DNA from: Phycisphaerae bacterium RAS1
GTDB lineage: Bacteria; Planctomycetota; Phycisphaerae; UBA1845; Fen-1342
Direction of reading: 5' to 3'
Length of the DNA: 64,000 nt
Assembly: GCA_007859745.1 (NCBI GenBank)
Contig: SMLU01000005.1
Span: 1-64,000 of the forward strand
Shown: piece by piece, positions 8,412 to 16,822 of the stretch
Layout: each line of letters begins with the position of its first letter
Numbering within the stretch: the first letter of the stretch is position 1
Position numbers and translations under genes: made by a program
The notes under the pieces: model-generated
Told to the model about the DNA's origin: nothing
The model's database searches: none
What the model saw: the letters and a program-made list of their open reading frames with translations, nothing else

Positions 8412-9899
8412 ATGCGTATCAATCGAATCGGTTTGTCGTGTGTCTGGGGCGCGCTGATCGCAATCTCGCTGGCTTGCCCGGCGATGGCGCAGAACGACGA
8501 CGGCACGCCGCCCAGGATAGTGTCCATCGACTGGCTTATCGCCCGCGGCCCGTGGGAGCGCGGCCTGCCTCCCAGCATTGATTTCTTCACCGATTTCTTT
8601 CCCGACGACACCGACCCGGACGGCATCGCCGAGGAGCGCGATTGGCTCATCGCCGTGATTGTTGCTCGCGATCCCGACTTCGTCGACGAGAATGGCGAAC
8701 CTGCCGACGAGGAAGTTTTCTTCGCCCAGAACACGTTCTGGATCGCGCGGGTGCCGTATCTCTCCCCCGAGCCGGGACCCAACATCTACGACACGGGCCA
8801 GTGCACTCCGGCCGAGGGCAATGGCTACGGCGCCGACACGCCGGGCTTTACGGACGTGACGTTAACCGGCCTGTTCCACATCCCGGAGTGGGTCGGAGAA
8901 AATCAGGCGAAAAAGCGCGGCCTGATCGCGTACGACGTCGAATGGCTGGTTGAATTTTGCATTTCGAATGAGCGTTGCACGCTCACCGGCGCCGATGATT
9001 TCATCGTCGTCTGCGCATTCGAGAGCATCTACGCCCGCTCCTCGCCCAACCTCGATCCGCCCAGCTCCACGCCGTTTGCCGACGCCGGCGGCGATGTCAC
9101 CGTAGCGTCCGGATCGACCGTGACGCTCGACGCCTCGCGCACGTTTGATGCGGACAACATCGGCTTCGACCCGCTCGATCCGAATGTCTTCAATAGCGAC
9201 GACATCACCTACACGTGGGAATTCGTCTCCGGCCCCGAGCGCATCGACCCGGTCTATCCCGACCTCGTCGGCACGCCCTTCTTCGCCGAGGTGACGCTCA
9301 CCATGGTTGGGCAGTACGTCTATCGCGTGACCGTGGACGATAACGTCAGCGGCCTGCCGAATTCCGATATCGTCACCATCACCGTCGTTGACGAGCTTCC
9401 GCCCAACCTGGCGCCGACGGCGCGCATCACCGGCCCCGCCGGCAAGGTGGTTACCGGCGCCATCGTTACGCTCGATGGCTCAGCCTCCAGCGACCCGGAG
9501 AGCGATGAACTCACCTACCGCTGGGTTCAGGTCGATGAGCTGGGTGGTGATATCCCGCCCGACGTGATCCGCCGCGAATTCCAGCCGCTCAGCGGACTGG
9601 GCGCCCCAGTCTCAACCTGGCAGGCGATCAAGGCCGGAACGTACTACTTCAATCTGCTGGTGAACGACGGCGAGAATCTTGCCGCCGCCCGTTTCAGCGT
9701 CGAAGTGATCGACGCGGCCACCGGCGGTGCTGTCGTCCGCGACGACACGGCCTCGACCGCCACGCCCGGCGACAGCGCCGGCAATTCCGGCGGAACCGAG
9801 AATAGCGCCGCCCCGCTCATCCCGAGCTGCGGCAGCAGCCTCGCCCCGCTGGCGATCACGCCGGCGGTCTTGCTGCTGATGCGCGGCCGCCGACGCTAA
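8412..9899 (+). CDS. Exported PKD-domain protein with C-terminal anchor
   Basis: Starts at ATG 8412, giving 495 residues. Signal peptide ends CPAMAQ. The middle holds two PKD/REJ-like Ig domains (ADAGGDVTVASGSTVTLDAS; LDGSASSDPESDELTYRW). The C-terminus is a linker, then SCGSSLAPLAITPAVLLLM and a basic RGRRR: Cys, hydrophobic stretch, Arg cluster, the layout of CTERM-type sorting tails. Last gene of the secreted block on the plus strand. Likely anchored at the cell surface; the binding partner is unknown. Confidence 0.8.
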   Translation: MRINRIGLSCVWGALIAISLACPAMAQNDDGTPPRIVSIDWLIARGPWERGLPPSIDFFTDFFPDDTDPDGIAEERDWLIAVIVARDPDFVDENGEPADEEVFFAQNTFWIARVPYLSPEPGPNIYDTGQCTPAEGNGYGADTPGFTDVTLTGLFHIPEWVGENQAKKRGLIAYDVEWLVEFCISNERCTLTGADDFIVVCAFESIYARSSPNLDPPSSTPFADAGGDVTVASGSTVTLDASRTFDADNIGFDPLDPNVFNSDDITYTWEFVSGPERIDPVYPDLVGTPFFAEVTLTMVGQYVYRVTVDDNVSGLPNSDIVTITVVDELPPNLAPTARITGPAGKVVTGAIVTLDGSASSDPESDELTYRWVQVDELGGDIPPDVIRREFQPLSGLGAPVSTWQAIKAGTYYFNLLVNDGENLAAARFSVEVIDAATGGAVVRDDTASTATPGDSAGNSGGTENSAAPLIPSCGSSLAPLAITPAVLLLMRGRRR

Positions 9900-9944
9900 C
9901 ATCGGCCGCTGGGTGGCGCGGGCGTCTGGGCCTATGAGTATTTG

Positions 9945-9972
9945 GGTGGGACGGGCGTCTCGCCCGTCCCCG
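9945..9972. repeat. GGGACGGGCGTCTCGCCCGTCCC palindrome
   Basis: Ten-bp perfect stem, GGGACGGGCG paired with CGCCCGTCCC around a TCT loop (9948-9970), between two convergent genes. A complete copy of the family also seen at 15051-15097, with degenerate or variant copies at 752-776, 25598-25683 and 46602-46651. Confidence 0.7.
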
Positions 9973-10042
9973 CGGTCTCAGGAACGCGCGAGATGCCCGT
10001 TCCACCCCAATGTCCGCAAGCCCTCTCGCCGGCCGCGCTCCG

Positions 10043-10540
10043 CTACACCATCCGCTGCCAAAACCCCACATCGTGCCACTGCTCGAATTTCCAGCCAACT
10101 TGCCTGAACGTGGCGACCCGCTCAAAGCCCAGCGCCTCGTGCATTCGCACAGACGGCTCGTTGGGCAGCGTGATTCCCGCGATCAACGTGTGAATTCCCG
10201 CCGACGCCAGCCGCTCGAACAGCACGCCATACAACGCTCGCCCGACGCCCTTGCGATGGAACTCCGGCTCAACGTACAGCCCGCATTCGGCCGTGAAGCG
10301 GTACGCCTCGCGCTCGCGCCACAACGACGCCTTGGCATAGCCGGCGAAGCGCCCGGCGCACTCGGCGGCCAGCCATGGATATCGCCCCGCCCCGTCACGC
10401 CAGTACGCCTCGAATTCAGCATTGCCGGCGGGCGTGTAGGCGAAGTGGATCGGCGTCTCGCGGATGTAGCGATTGGTGAGCGCGTTGGCCGCCGCCACAT
10501 CGGCCTGCCGAAAATCTCGAACCACGACGTTCGTGCTCAT
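10043..10540 (-). CDS. GNAT N-acetyltransferase, phosphinothricin-acetyltransferase-like
   Basis: 165 residues. The acetyl-CoA fold shows YVEPEFHRKGVGRALYGVL (the Q/RxxGxG/A pyrophosphate loop) and NEPSVRMHEALGFERVATFR near the end, and the terminal QVGWKFEQWHDVGFWQR is the hallmark of the Pat/Bar/MnaT branch. Such enzymes acetylate free amino acids or their analogues (for example methionine sulfoximine). Natural substrate unknown. Cytoplasmic, single gene, convergent with the secreted block. Confidence 0.85.
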   Translation of the reverse strand: MSTNVVVRDFRQADVAAANALTNRYIRETPIHFAYTPAGNAEFEAYWRDGAGRYPWLAAECAGRFAGYAKASLWREREAYRFTAECGLYVEPEFHRKGVGRALYGVLFERLASAGIHTLIAGITLPNEPSVRMHEALGFERVATFRQVGWKFEQWHDVGFWQRMV

Positions 10541-10681
10541 GCCTGTGAGCCTCCTGACCCATGCGTTGTCCTGTAACGGCCCGTCTGCGTTAGACTACTC
10601 ATCGACACGCAACACGTCTTCCGACTGGTGTGCCGCGCCTTCCGCGCCGGCCGCCGCGGACCTGAAAAGGAGTCAGCAGCC

Positions 10682-11257
10682 ATGCCGCCCGAAGCGGAAG
10701 AAGTCAGGTCGTGTGCTGCATGCGGCGCAAGCATCTATCCTGAGCACATTACACGCCACGCGGCCGGCGTCGTCGACGGAAAACTGCTCTGCATGCACTG
10801 CCGGCAGGAAGCGGAAAGTCGTGCCGCACACGCGCCGCACGCGTCGCATCCCGCTCACGCGGTCGCCGCGGCCGCCTCCCCCGCCCCCATGGGCACGCCG
10901 GCGGTCCATCCGCCCGACGGCGGCGAAGAGCCTGCAATCCTGCTGGCCGACGGCGAAGCGCACGCGGCGGCTGAGCTGAAGTCCCAGCGGGTATACGGCG
11001 GCGGCGGAATCACGTTCGACCGCGACACGCACAGCGACGAGAAATTGAGGCGGCCGCTGCTCAAGGGGGCCAGCGCCACCCGCTGCCGCACGTTTCACTG
11101 CAAGTTGAATGACCCATCGATCATTCATATGAACGACCAGGTCAACCACTGGACTGATGAGCACCAGGACGTGGAGATCAAGTTCGCTGTCTGCGCCGTC
11201 GGCGTGATCGAAGGCAAGCACGCCGACCCGCACCTGATCGTGACCGTCTTCTACTGA
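10682..11257 (+). CDS. Zinc-ribbon protein of unknown function
   Basis: 191 residues from ATG 10682, after an AAGGAG. The N-terminus has two Cys pairs, CAACG and CMHC, about 26 residues apart, a likely zinc ribbon. A His/Ala/Pro-rich linker follows. The C-terminal ~90 residues (GGGITFDRDTHSDEKL to the end) form a compact domain with a Cys in RTFHCKL and a beta-strand finish HLIVTVFY. Its stop overlaps the next start by one base (TGATG), so the two are probably translated together. No family recognised for the C-terminal part. Confidence 0.7.
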   Translation: MPPEAEEVRSCAACGASIYPEHITRHAAGVVDGKLLCMHCRQEAESRAAHAPHASHPAHAVAAAASPAPMGTPAVHPPDGGEEPAILLADGEAHAAAELKSQRVYGGGGITFDRDTHSDEKLRRPLLKGASATRCRTFHCKLNDPSIIHMNDQVNHWTDEHQDVEIKFAVCAVGVIEGKHADPHLIVTVFY

Positions 11258-12264
11258 TGCCGCAGCTCAACCTCTTCGATCTCCCGGATGAGCAGCCGGG
11301 CCGCGCGCCGCGGCGCGGCCCGCGCGCCGAGCCGCTGCCCGCCGCCGTCTCAGATGACGTCGCCCGGCTCGCGCAGCGGCTGCCGCCGACGATCCACCTC
11401 GGCACATCCTCGTGGACGTTTCCCGGCTGGGCCGGAATCGTCTACTCCGCGCTCGCAACGGAAGCGCAGCTCTCCAACCGTGGCCTTGGCGCGTACGCCC
11501 GCCATCCGCTGCTCCGCAGCGTCGGCATCGACCGAACCTACTACGCCGCCATCGCCGCTGAGACGTTCGCCGCCTACGCCCGCCAGACGCCCGCCGGCTT
11601 CCGTTTCCTGATCAAGGCCCACGAGCTTTGCGTGATGCCCGTGTTCGGCGTGCGCAATCGCTATGGCCGATCCCGCGGCGAAGTGAACGAGCGCTTCCTC
11701 GAGCCGGAATACGCGTCGCGGGAGATCGTCAGACCCTGCCTCGAAGGCCTGGGAGAAAAGGCCGGGGCCATCGTCTTTCAATTCTCGCCCATGAACGTCG
11801 CCCGCCTCGGCGGGTCGGCGGTCTTCGCCGAGCGGCTGGCCTTCTTTCTGGAGAAGCTGCCGCGCGGGGCGCTCTACGCGGTCGAGCTTCGCAATCGCGA
11901 GTTGCTGACGCCGGAATACGTTGCCGTGCTGCAGCAACATGGCGCCGCGCATTGTTTCAACGTGCACCCGAGCATGCCGTCGCCGGCGGAGCAGGCACAG
12001 GTGGCGCCGGTCGGCGAGCAGTCGGCGCTGGTCGTCCGCTGGATGCTGCACAGCGGGCTGGCGTACGAGGAGGCGAAAGACCGCTACGCGCCCTTCGACC
12101 GGCTGGTTGACGAGGACCCGCCCAGCCGCGGCGCGATCGCACTGCTCGCGCTCGACGCGGCCGCCGCCGGAAGGCCGACGCTCATCATCGTGAACAACAA
12201 GGCGGAGGGCTCCGCCCCGCTGAGCATCATCTCATTGGCCAGACAGATTTGCGCCGGCCGCTAG
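11257..12264 (+). CDS. DUF72 (YecE-like) protein
   Basis: 335 residues. TIHLGTSSWTFPGWAGIVY near the N-terminus is the DUF72 signature, followed by YARQTPAGFRFLIKAHE and AVELRNRELL, which line the TIM-barrel pocket in this family. Biochemical role of DUF72 is not established. The first ~40 residues are a basic/Pro-rich extension. Starts on the last base of the preceding stop codon, so coupled to the zinc-ribbon gene. Confidence 0.85.
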   Translation: MPQLNLFDLPDEQPGRAPRRGPRAEPLPAAVSDDVARLAQRLPPTIHLGTSSWTFPGWAGIVYSALATEAQLSNRGLGAYARHPLLRSVGIDRTYYAAIAAETFAAYARQTPAGFRFLIKAHELCVMPVFGVRNRYGRSRGEVNERFLEPEYASREIVRPCLEGLGEKAGAIVFQFSPMNVARLGGSAVFAERLAFFLEKLPRGALYAVELRNRELLTPEYVAVLQQHGAAHCFNVHPSMPSPAEQAQVAPVGEQSALVVRWMLHSGLAYEEAKDRYAPFDRLVDEDPPSRGAIALLALDAAAAGRPTLIIVNNKAEGSAPLSIISLARQICAGR

Positions 12265-12270
12265 GCAAGC

Positions 12271-13293
12271 TCAACCCCGCGCCGCCGTGTGCGGATCGGC
12301 CGGCGTCGGCTGAGCCTGCTGGTCGGCCTCGAAGCGATCAAAGAAATCGATGATCTGCCGCCGCACGTCGGGACTTTCCACCGGCTCAAAATGGTCCGCG
12401 TCGGGCAGGTACACGAACTCGACCAGCGGCAACACCGCACCCTCCCGCCGCAGTTCGTTGTAGCGCGCCTGGAAGTGCAGAAAACTCTCGGAAAAGTGGA
12501 TCACGTCGCGCTCGCCGCCCTGCACCATCAGCATCGGCCGGTGAAGCTGGTCGATCTTCGCGACGCTGTCCAGCGCCGCCCAGCGCGGCGAACCGGGCGG
12601 ACCGTAGAACTCGAGCGTATCGCGAAGCTGGCACATGCCCTCGTTCCGCGGGTACAGGTCGGCGATGAAGTGGTACAGGCTCCAGTGCCGCTGCCACTGC
12701 GCCGGCTCGCACATCGGGCTGATCGCCGCGACGGCGGTGACGTGGCGCATGCTGTTGAGCAGCAAGGCCACCGTCGCGCCGCTCGAATAGCCCGCGACGT
12801 ACACATGATCCACGCCCAGAAGCCGGCCGCCCTCTTCGTGCAGCCAGTCCACGACAGCGACGGCCTCGCGCAGGTCCGCGTCCCCGAAAGCGCTTCCGCA
12901 CTCCGTCAGCGCCAGGCACCACGTCTGGAACCCGGCCGCCCGGAAAGGAGCCGCGAAATGTTCGTGGGCGTTGCGGGCCGAGTGCGCCGGACCCCCGCTG
13001 TAATAGGTGCAGGCGCCGTCCAGCACGATGACCAGCGACGACCGCGTCGCACCCGAGTCGCTGAAATAGCCGCCGATCGGATTCGAGAAGCCCTCCGCCC
13101 GGATTTGCAGCCACTCCGCGTCATCCAGCCCGCGCTCGGCGCACAGGCTGACGCGGCCGCGCTGCGCCAGCAGCGCCTGCTTGGGCGCGGGGGCGTCCAG
13201 ATTCCGAGGCAGTTGCGGCGCGCAGCCGGCGGCAGCCAGCAGGCAAACGAGCGGCGACAGGCGCAAAGCGCAACGGCGCGGAGCACGCGGCAT
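12271..13293 (-). CDS. Exported alpha/beta-hydrolase lipoprotein
   Basis: 340 residues. N-terminus is basic then LSPLVCLLAAAGC, a lipobox. The alpha/beta-hydrolase fold is shown by the nucleophile elbow VYVAGYSSGATVALL (GxSxG, Ser in GYSSG), a later Asp in GGERDVIHF and His in YLPDADHFEPV, giving a complete triad. The substrate is unknown; an esterase or peptidase acting outside the cytoplasm is the simplest reading. Convergent with the DUF72 gene, seven bases apart. Confidence 0.8.
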   Translation of the reverse strand: MPRAPRRCALRLSPLVCLLAAAGCAPQLPRNLDAPAPKQALLAQRGRVSLCAERGLDDAEWLQIRAEGFSNPIGGYFSDSGATRSSLVIVLDGACTYYSGGPAHSARNAHEHFAAPFRAAGFQTWCLALTECGSAFGDADLREAVAVVDWLHEEGGRLLGVDHVYVAGYSSGATVALLLNSMRHVTAVAAISPMCEPAQWQRHWSLYHFIADLYPRNEGMCQLRDTLEFYGPPGSPRWAALDSVAKIDQLHRPMLMVQGGERDVIHFSESFLHFQARYNELRREGAVLPLVEFVYLPDADHFEPVESPDVRRQIIDFFDRFEADQQAQPTPADPHTAARG

Positions 13294-13478
13294 GAACGGT
13301 CAATCCTGAAAGTCGAGGGGAGCGTGGCGTGCCAATACCCTGCAACGCATTCACGCGCGCCAATTCGAGGCGGAGTATAGCGAGCGGCGGGCCCGGAATC
13401 CATGGGGCGCCGGGAGAATTCCGCGGCCGCCCGCGGCCATTGTCTAGACTTGCTAGAATGCGCGGGTATACTGTAACA

Positions 13479-13545
13479 GGGCGCGGGGCGCAGGGCGCCT
13501 ATCAGAACGCGAAGCGCAAGCGAGCGCCCCGGCGCTAGCGCGTCC
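13479..13545. repeat. Composite of two dispersed repeat families
   Basis: GGCGCGGGGCGCAGGGCGCC (13480-13499) is followed by CAGAACGCGAAGCGCAAGCG with a GAGCGCCCCGGCGC tail (13503-13535). The first motif recurs in mqnE and around 28342-28830, the second as a perfect inverted repeat at 27385-27446. Lies just upstream of the terminase-like gene. Confidence 0.6.
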
Positions 13546-13566
13546 CGAATCGAGGGGGGCAGCATC

Positions 13567-15012
13567 GTGGCAAAACAAAAACCGCGAAACCGGCCGCGCC
13601 GCGCGGCGCGCCCCGCCCCCGCCGCATCCTTGCCCCCCCTGCCCTGGGCGCAGAAATTCCTGCCGCAGTTCTTCGAGCAGGCCCCGGCGCGCTTTCATGA
13701 CGAGCTCCTGTCCGACCTGGCCGACGACGACCGCCGCCTCATCGCCCGCGTCGCCCCGCGCGGACACGGCAAGAGCACGCTGGCGTCGCTCGCGTTCCCG
13801 CTGTGGTGCCTGTGCCAAGAGCGCTGCCGCAACATCGTCATCATCACCTACGAATCCGCCCTGGCCACGCAGTTCCTCCGCGACATCCGCACCGAGCTCG
13901 AATCCAACGAAACCATCATCGACGCCTACGGCTCCCTGTGCGCCGGAGGCCGGCTCAAACGCACCGAACGCATGCTCATGACCAGCGCCGGCGCCTGCGT
14001 ACAGGCCCGCGGCAGCGGCGCCAGCCTGCGCGGCGTGCGCGTCGGCCCACACCGGCCCGACCTCATCATCTGCGACGACATCGAAAAGGACGAGCGCGTG
14101 CAGTCGCCGCAGCAGCGCCGCAAGCTCGAGCACTGGCTGCGGCGCGTCGTCCTCCCGGCGCTGGCGCCGCGCGGGCGGCTGTTCCTGCTCGGATCGATCA
14201 TCCACCACGACTCGCTGCTGGCCCGCCTGGCCGACCGCGCCGCCTGGCCCGGCTGGGATTACCGCGTTTACCGCGCCATCGAGGCGCAGCCGCGCCAAGG
14301 CGGGCATGTCCTCACACCGCTCTGGCCGCAGCGCTGGCCGCTCGAACGCCTCGAGGAAGAGCGCCGCCAGATCGGCAGCCTGGCGTTCGAGCAGGAGTAT
14401 CAGGCCAATCCGATGGACGAATCGCTCCAGGTCTTCCGGCCGGAGTGGATGCGGCGCTACACGCCGGACCGGCTGCGCGAGGCGGAGCTGGCGCACGTGA
14501 TCGCCGTCGATCCGGCGACCGGCGCCGCATCCGGCGACTACTTCGCGATGTTCGTCGGCGCCGTGGAGCGCGGCACCGGGACCATCTTCGTCCGCGAGCT
14601 GACGCTCGAGCGCATCGGCATCGTCGAGCAGGTGCGCCGCATCACCGCGGCCTTCCTGCGCTGGAAGCCGGTGCGAATCGCCATCGAAACCGTCGGCTAC
14701 CAGGTGGCGCTCAAGCAGGCCCTGGAGGAGGTGAGCCGCCGCGACGGGCTGTTCATGCCGCTGGTCGGCCAGTGCCGCTCAACCCACAAGATCGCCCGCA
14801 TTTCCGCGCTGGCCCCGCTGATCGAAGGCGGGCGCGTGCTGTTTCCCGAGCGGCTCGACCCGGAAGTGGAGACGCAATTCGCGCATTTCCCCAAGGGCGG
14901 CCACGACGACGCCCCGGACGTGTGCGCCATGGGCGTGCAGGCCTGCAGCGGACTGCACGCCGGCACCAGCGACATCGGCCTGGTCCGCCGCTCAAACCCC
15001 TGGATTCCCTAG
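13567..15012 (+). CDS. Orphan phage-terminase-like large subunit
   Basis: 481 residues from GTG 13567. ATPase part: Walker A VAPRGHGKSTLA, Walker B PDLIICDDIE, and RLFLLGSIIHHDS as motif III. Nuclease part: VIAVDPATG with further acidic residues in IAIETVG and GGHDDAPDVCAMG, the RNase H-like layout of terminase C-terminal domains. In phages this motor packages and cuts DNA. No portal, capsid, small terminase, integrase or attachment site lies nearby, so this is a stand-alone gene, either a prophage relic or a domesticated ATPase-nuclease. All key motifs look intact. Confidence 0.85.
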   Translation: MAKQKPRNRPRRAARPAPAASLPPLPWAQKFLPQFFEQAPARFHDELLSDLADDDRRLIARVAPRGHGKSTLASLAFPLWCLCQERCRNIVIITYESALATQFLRDIRTELESNETIIDAYGSLCAGGRLKRTERMLMTSAGACVQARGSGASLRGVRVGPHRPDLIICDDIEKDERVQSPQQRRKLEHWLRRVVLPALAPRGRLFLLGSIIHHDSLLARLADRAAWPGWDYRVYRAIEAQPRQGGHVLTPLWPQRWPLERLEEERRQIGSLAFEQEYQANPMDESLQVFRPEWMRRYTPDRLREAELAHVIAVDPATGAASGDYFAMFVGAVERGTGTIFVRELTLERIGIVEQVRRITAAFLRWKPVRIAIETVGYQVALKQALEEVSRRDGLFMPLVGQCRSTHKIARISALAPLIEGGRVLFPERLDPEVETQFAHFPKGGHDDAPDVCAMGVQACSGLHAGTSDIGLVRRSNPWIP

Positions 15013-15047
15013 TTTGTGTAGTGAGTCACGCTGGTTGCATCCTGACG

Positions 15048-15124
15048 GGGGGGACGGGCGTCTCGCCCGTCCCAGTCGACGGGCGAGACGCCCGTCCCAC
15101 CCGTGATCTGCGGGCAGGATGCCC
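15048..15124. repeat. Double palindrome of the GGGACGGGCGTCTCG family
   Basis: Two head-to-head copies: GGGACGGGCGTCTCGCCCG (from 15051) and its reverse GACGGGCGAGACGCCCGTC (15079-15097), each a hairpin and together a larger inverted repeat, followed by GCGGGCAGGATGCCCGC (15110-15126). Lies after the terminase-like stop and before a convergent gene end, so it may serve as a two-way terminator. Confidence 0.65.
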
Positions 15125-15138
15125 GCGCTCCCCCGCGC

Positions 15139-15612
15139 CTACTTCGGCCAATCCGCCATCTCCCGAAACGCCGCGTCCAGATGCGGATCGATCGCCGCCC
15201 GCGCCTCGCCCTCCATTCGATAGACGCGCTGCCCGCCCGCGAACCGGAACATCGCCCCGTAGGCGCTGATCGTCATGCGCACCTCGCGCCCATCGTCCAG
15301 CGTCGCAATCGCGAAGTGATTGCCGCGATCGTAAAACGCGTGCGGAACCGGCCGCGCCTGAGGAAACGACGCCGCGACCATGTCATCCGGCAGAATGCAC
15401 ACCGGGCACAGCCGGATCGTCTGCTCGTTGTAGCGCTCCCCGCGCCGCTCTTCGAACGCAAACACACGCACGGATCGAATCCGCGGCACGAGCGCGTCGG
15501 TCCCGTCGTCGCAGCCCGCCAGCAGGCAGGCAGCAAGCAGAAAGCCGCCCAGCGCCAACGACTCAGCGCCGCGGCGCTTCCGGAATGTCCATCTCGTACG
15601 GATTCGCGGCAT
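15139..15612 (-). CDS. Small lipoprotein, unknown function
   Basis: 157 residues if started at ATG 15612 (basic start MPRIRTRWTFRKRR, then LGGFLLAACLLAGC lipobox). That start overlaps the preceding gene by 50 bases; a TTG at 15558 would give a bare lipoprotein signal with no overlap. The mature part has a Cys-x2-Cys (LCPVC) and ends in a charged region. Downstream of the flavin reductase, same strand. No family recognised. Confidence 0.65.
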   Translation of the reverse strand: MPRIRTRWTFRKRRGAESLALGGFLLAACLLAGCDDGTDALVPRIRSVRVFAFEERRGERYNEQTIRLCPVCILPDDMVAASFPQARPVPHAFYDRGNHFAIATLDDGREVRMTISAYGAMFRFAGGQRVYRMEGEARAAIDPHLDAAFREMADWPK

Positions 15613-16186
15613 CAGCGTACCACTTTCCACCCAGGCGCCCGACCGTCCGCAGCCTGTTCGGATCGCACTGCCCGTCGTGCAGCAGTCCGTCGTCCACGTG
15701 AATCGCCAGAATATCGCCAAAAATCACCTGCGCCCCGCCCGGCCCATCCCCCAAACTGACAATCTGCTGCAATCCGCACTCAATGTTGATCGGCGACTCC
15801 TTCACCAGCCCCGGCCGCACCAGGCTCGCCGCCGCCGGCGTCAGCCCGCTGAACGCGAATTCGTCCTCGCCATAAGGCAGTTCCGCCGCCGTCGCCGCCA
15901 TCGGCCGTGCGATCGCGGGCGTCACCGTCGCGACCACAAACTGCCGCGTCTCCTGGATGTTGATCAACGTGTCCTTGGGCCGCCCGTCGCGCCGCACCCC
16001 CGTGCAGACGATCACCGTCGGCGGCCGGGCGCACACCATGTTGTAGAAGCTGAACGGAGCGAGGTTGCGCCGGCCGTCCGCCGCAAGCGTCGACACCAGC
16101 GCGATCGGCCGCGGATTGATGAAACTGATGCACAGCTTGTACACGTCGCGCCAAGGCATCGCTCCCGATTTCACGTCAACAAACAC
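15563..16186 (-). CDS. Flavin reductase-like (DIM6/NTAB family) protein
   Basis: 207 residues. FINPRPIALVSTLAADGRRN with NLAPFSFYNMVCARPPTVIV is the FMN-binding split-barrel signature of the flavin reductase-like domain. Members bind FMN and reduce flavin or act as small oxidoreductases; substrate cannot be told. Cytoplasmic. The gene ends inside the next lipoprotein frame, suggesting coupled expression. Confidence 0.85.
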   Translation of the reverse strand: MFVDVKSGAMPWRDVYKLCISFINPRPIALVSTLAADGRRNLAPFSFYNMVCARPPTVIVCTGVRRDGRPKDTLINIQETRQFVVATVTPAIARPMAATAAELPYGEDEFAFSGLTPAAASLVRPGLVKESPINIECGLQQIVSLGDGPGGAQVIFGDILAIHVDDGLLHDGQCDPNRLRTVGRLGGKWYADAANPYEMDIPEAPRR

Positions 16187-16230
16187 AATTCACCTCAGAA
16201 GCGTGTGGCCTGGAGAGACTCACTTTTGTT

Positions 16231-16309
16231 GGCAGACGCCGCCGGCCGGGCCGTTTTTCCGAACCCGCCGCGCCTAGCGGCGGGTTGACGACCGTAAGCG
16301 AGCGGCGCC
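16231..16309. repeat. Paired-inverted-repeat element, copy A (half)
   Basis: Left half only: flank GACGCCGCCGGCCGGGCCGT, then a CCGAACCCGCCGCGCCTAGC arm (16259 on) and the conserved GTAAGCGAGCGGCG spacer. The second arm is missing; the element stops at the folK stop codon (16310-16312). Forward orientation. Confidence 0.7.
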
Positions 16310-16822
16310 TCAGATCCGCGCCGCCGCCCAACGCCGCCGTAACATTTCAAACCGCTCCTCCCCGCACACCTCGCGCAGCGGCTTGACCACAAACTCCCGC
16401 TCCCACATCCGCGGATGCGGCACAACCAGCCCCGGCGCCTCAATGACCTCGTCCCGATACAGCAACAGATCCAGATCAAGCGTCCGCGGCCCATGGCGCT
16501 CGCCGCGCACGCGCCCATGGGCACGCTCAGTCTCCATCAGCCGCGACAGCAAGTCACCCGCCGACAGCTCCGTCTCCACCTCAATCACCCCATTCAGATA
16601 GCGACCCTGCCCCGCCGGTCCGCCCACCGGATCAGATTCGTAAAACCGGGACCGCCACAAAACGCGAACAGCGCCGCTAGCCCCGATCGCCGCAATGGCC
16701 GATTCCAGCGTCGCCTCGCGATCGCCCAGGTTTGATCCCAGCCCAATAAACACGCCACCCAATTGGGGTGGTGCGGGCCTCTCGCCCGCAACTCCGCAAC
16801 TTTCCCCGCTCGTCTTCACCAT
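16310..16822 (-). CDS. folK: HPPK, folate biosynthesis kinase
   Basis: Transfers pyrophosphate from ATP to 6-hydroxymethyl-7,8-dihydropterin. Motifs: VFIGLGSNLGDREATLESA, SRFYESDPVGGPAGQGRYLN, GRVRGERHGPRTLDLDLLLY (signature with the metal-binding Asp pair) and VPHPRMWEREFVVKPL. Starting at ATG 16822 gives 170 residues; the frame continues upstream inside the aminotransferase gene. Start and upstream stop overlap as ATGGTGA, implying translational coupling. Confidence 0.93.
   Translation of the reverse strand: MVKTSGESCGVAGERPAPPQLGGVFIGLGSNLGDREATLESAIAAIGASGAVRVLWRSRFYESDPVGGPAGQGRYLNGVIEVETELSAGDLLSRLMETERAHGRVRGERHGPRTLDLDLLLYRDEVIEAPGLVVPHPRMWEREFVVKPLREVCGEERFEMLRRRWAAARI

Noticed and set aside
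12289-13380. 363-residue plus-strand frame opposite the hydrolase
   Set aside because: Arg/His-rich shadow; the minus-strand product has a lipobox and a GxSxG triad.
13567-15012. Prophage around the terminase-like gene
   Set aside because: No portal, capsid, tail, integrase or att repeats within reach; treated as an orphan gene.
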